64,000 bases of DNA from Sycobia sp. Sy_11 (Eukaryota; Arthropoda; Insecta; Hymenoptera; Epichrysomallidae): assembly GCA_018907035.1 (NCBI GenBank), contig JACCIC010000039.1, positions 2,113,501-2,177,500 of the forward strand, given 5' to 3'. Positions within the stretch are counted from its first letter, which is position 1. Every line of letters begins with the position of its first letter. Below are positions 61,442 through 64,000 of this stretch, in pieces. The notes beneath the pieces are model-generated. The model made no database searches and was not told the origin of the DNA. It saw only the letters and a program-made list of their open reading frames with translations. Both the position numbers and the translations under genes were made by a program.

Positions 61442-63594
61442 AATTTCGTCACCGCCGGGCCAACCGTAGTGAATCCTTTTTTTCTCCCTTTCACCTTCCC
61501 TCGTGTATCGGCTTATTTCCTGGGAACGAATTTTTTTTGTGCGTTGCATATATATATATATATACATAAGACGTGTGTATACATCGGAAGGTGAGGTCAT
61601 ATTATATATGGTGAAATGCATCGCGGACGCACTCGTCAGAGAGGTCGCGTGATTCAGCGCGCGCACCGGGGTTTTTTTATTAACGTACTTACCTTTTTTC
61701 GTTTTCTTTTCTTCATTTTCTTTTTTGCTTTTGAACGATGGGCCACCAGCGTTGACTGTATATATACGAATGTACGTATAAATATATTTAAGAAGAAAAA
61801 AAATTTTTCTCGCACATCCAGTTCAAGTGAGATTTATAAACCATTTTAGGTTATATATACGACATGTTTTGGTACTCGAAACCAGATTACTGGTGCCTCC
61901 TTCTTTCTCGCACCGACTTTCAAATGAAAGTAATACAACTTTTGAAACGGAAATTACCTTCTATATATATATACATAATCTGAACCTCCAACACGCGCAG
62001 ATACACGGACGCAACTACTGAAACTGGATGTGTAAGAAAAAAAATTCTTCTCCTTCAAATGGTATATAAAACATGCAAGTTACGAGCAACGAAAAATCCG
62101 GCGTGCCCGAGAGCACGGAACGAAATTCGAGGAAGTCTCTGTACGTTATTTCTACAGAAGCCGCGCCAAATTAGTAAAAAAATTAATTAAACTATTTTCG
62201 ACGAATTTTTATAAAAAAGGTAGGCCAGTCTGGAAAATAAAGAATATATTGAAATACGTGATATTCCATTTTGTAGTTTGATGTATTAAATATACATTGA
62301 TCGTATAGTAACTTCTGGTGCTGCGGGTATATATATATATATATTTTCTCGTTTACAATGATGCTTGGAAAAAAGTCTTTTATTGCGTATTTTGAGCAGC
62401 AGTCTTTCGTCAAATGAGGTAGAACATTGATTGAATCTCAATTGTTGAAATAATTGGAAAAAGGTTAATATATTATAACGGGCAATTTTTCTTAGCAAAA
62501 ATGCAGACCATTTAATGTTAAAAAGGTTTTCAGCGTCATTGTTGCAATTTCAGTTCAAATGCTAATATTTTTTTAACAATAGTAAACTCAAAATTAATAA
62601 AATGTTGGATTGAATGAAATTTGAAACGGGATGAAATTTCCTGTCTACGTCCTAATTAATCCTTTTTTAAAATGATTTTATACCAAGCATTTTTTAAAAT
62701 AAATTATGTTTATTTATGACTTTAACAATAAATTAAACCTTTGTTGCATGTGCAAAAAATCGTATTGTTTTGGCACTTTAAGTGATGGTTATCTTTTGAT
62801 TCCAGCGGTTGAGTTCAATTTGTTAAAAATTATTAATCAAGGTTTAAAAAGGAAATATTCTTGTGGATTTAAAATTTTAAAGTGGTCAAAAACTCGCCGA
62901 GAAATTGGTAAAATATGAACTTGGAATAGTCACCGATTTTGTGAAATATTTTTAGAAATTGAACATTTATAGAATTGTTTTTTACTTAAAATATTCTATG
63001 CACATATGCATTATAATGATAAAACTTGTTCGTTTTTTTTAAGGATAAAATATTAGTTTTTCTCATAATTATTTAAAGAATTGCGGATACAATGATGCTT
63101 CTAACCTATTTAACAAAACCGATTTTAAAACATATCGATTATCACGAATTTCGTTGTAAATATTTTTGCAAGAGCCTTTTTTATTTCAAATTCATTTAAA
63201 ATATGTCATGCGCTAAATGCACATGAAACATGATCAAGTGAATGTCGAGTATATTTTTTCCTTTGATTATTGATTATAATAGAAATTACCACATTCGCAC
63301 TCATTCAATATATTAATTGTTAATTTTTTACTTTTATATATATATTAAACATACATATTGTATAAATTTTTGTATTTTTTAGAAATTATTTGAAAAATTT
63401 TGAAATACATCAATTATAGAGCTTCTTTTTCATCCTCCCTATGTCACCGAGGGTGAGTTTTCTACTGGACGAGTCTTGGCTCTATTTTATAAAAATGCGG
63501 GCCCGCGCGTTTGATCTCCGATTGAATTTATATACGATTGGTGCATTTGGGTGCACATGTATAGGTATACACGCGCGCGCGCACTACGCACACT

Positions 63595-63597
<3 letters not shown>

Positions 63598-63634
<37 letters not shown>
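63598..63634. repeat. (GA)n microsatellite
   Basis: GA run of about 36 bp. Confidence 0.95.
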
Positions 63635-63635
<1 letters not shown>

Positions 63636-64000
63636 TATTGCACGCGTAATTCCAAATTCGCTCAATTGTCCTCTTATATAGACATATTCTCCTTTTGCGA
63701 ATAGCGATATGTACAACGTTTCAACTATGTGTATTATTGCATGTGTATGTATGATACATTTTTACTTCCGCAACGCGCGGCGCCTTACGGGTTTTTTTTT
63801 CCACCTCCTTCTTGTCCCAATGAAAAATGCGAGGAAAAATGACGTATCGTCGTTCCCATACAAGTTGAGGCCCCCTCTCGCGTTAACGGTAATGGAATGC
63901 CGCATCTTTGTTCACTGCCGTTCAAATTGTAAAATTCCAAGGCTTGCCTATAAGAGTTTCAGCTCAACAGGCTTCGATTGCTTTGTATGTGTAATATTAC

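Larger units (their letters stand above)
57431..64000 (+). other. First intron of MAPKAPK2 (to window end), no gene inside
   Basis: AT-rich, with (TA)n at 58728, 59087, 59561 and 61148, (TTA)n at 59385 and (GA)n at 63598. No exon with the expected next kinase segment (ARREVELHW-like) appears on the plus strand. Frames inside are short and lack domains. The intron is therefore at least 6.5 kb. Confidence 0.6.

Noticed and set aside
62706..62918. 70-codon plus-strand frame with CxxC-like MCKKSYC in the MAPKAPK2 intron
   Set aside because: No family similarity, AT-rich codon use and no splice signals that would make it a gene.
57431..64000. Second exon of MAPKAPK2
   Set aside because: Looked for the conserved KARREVELHW-type segment on the plus strand and did not find it; it must lie beyond the window.

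Overview
The window is animal nuclear DNA, almost certainly from an insect and possibly a hymenopteran. Introns are spliced with consensus GT/AG sites, and proteins match insect and metazoan families (an Hr78-type nuclear receptor, an LC3-type Atg8, an Insomniac/KCTD5-type adaptor). Promoters are CpG-rich islands in an AT-rich background, mariner relics are present, and long (TA)n, (GA)n and (TG)n microsatellites are very dense. The species cannot be fixed from the sequence alone.

Layout. 1-954 (minus): N-terminal exon of a class II DYRK kinase (DYRK2 type), cut by the left edge and carrying an apparent one-base frame break in a CAG tract. 2754-3036 (plus): a tentative promoter and signal-peptide exon. 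3-9 kb: AT-rich, with a diverged tandem duplication at 6.3-6.7 kb. 9.1-9.8 kb: decayed mariner. 10987-11682 (plus, possibly to 12051): Atg8/LC3. 15.3-19.9 kb: GC-rich, microsatellite-laden DNA with two tentative 5' coding exons. 20.5-22.3 kb: dead Mutator-like transposase. 25944-28832 (plus): Hr78-like nuclear receptor, seven coding exons, 634 aa. 30056-30460 and 30869-32195 (plus): two unrecognised small genes. 34183-35365 (minus): GID4, four coding exons, 203 aa. 36967-37935: mariner relic with both terminal repeats. 38656-41736 (plus): KCTD5/Insomniac, four exons, 216 aa, with an apparent 4 kb 3' UTR. 45915-47090 (minus): LAMTOR2, three exons, 126 aa. 56929 to about 57430 (plus): first coding exon of MAPKAPK2, whose first intron fills the rest of the window.

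How the genes relate. All are single-copy-type housekeeping or signalling genes, not a bacterial-style operon. Several act in nutrient and stress signalling: LC3 in autophagy, LAMTOR2 in lysosomal mTORC1 activation, GID4 as substrate receptor of the CTLH ubiquitin ligase, MAPKAPK2 downstream of p38, and DYRK2 as a stress kinase. Whether this proximity means anything is untested.

The most interesting observation is at the LC3 gene. The coding frame stops directly after the conjugatable glycine, so no Atg4 trimming would be needed. A 66-bp intron with good splice signals overlaps that glycine and stop, and splicing it joins two further in-phase exons that replace the glycine with a 40-residue tail. 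This predicts a splicing switch between a lipidatable and a non-lipidatable Atg8. All gene models here come from reading splice sites and remembered protein families; no database search or transcript data was available.
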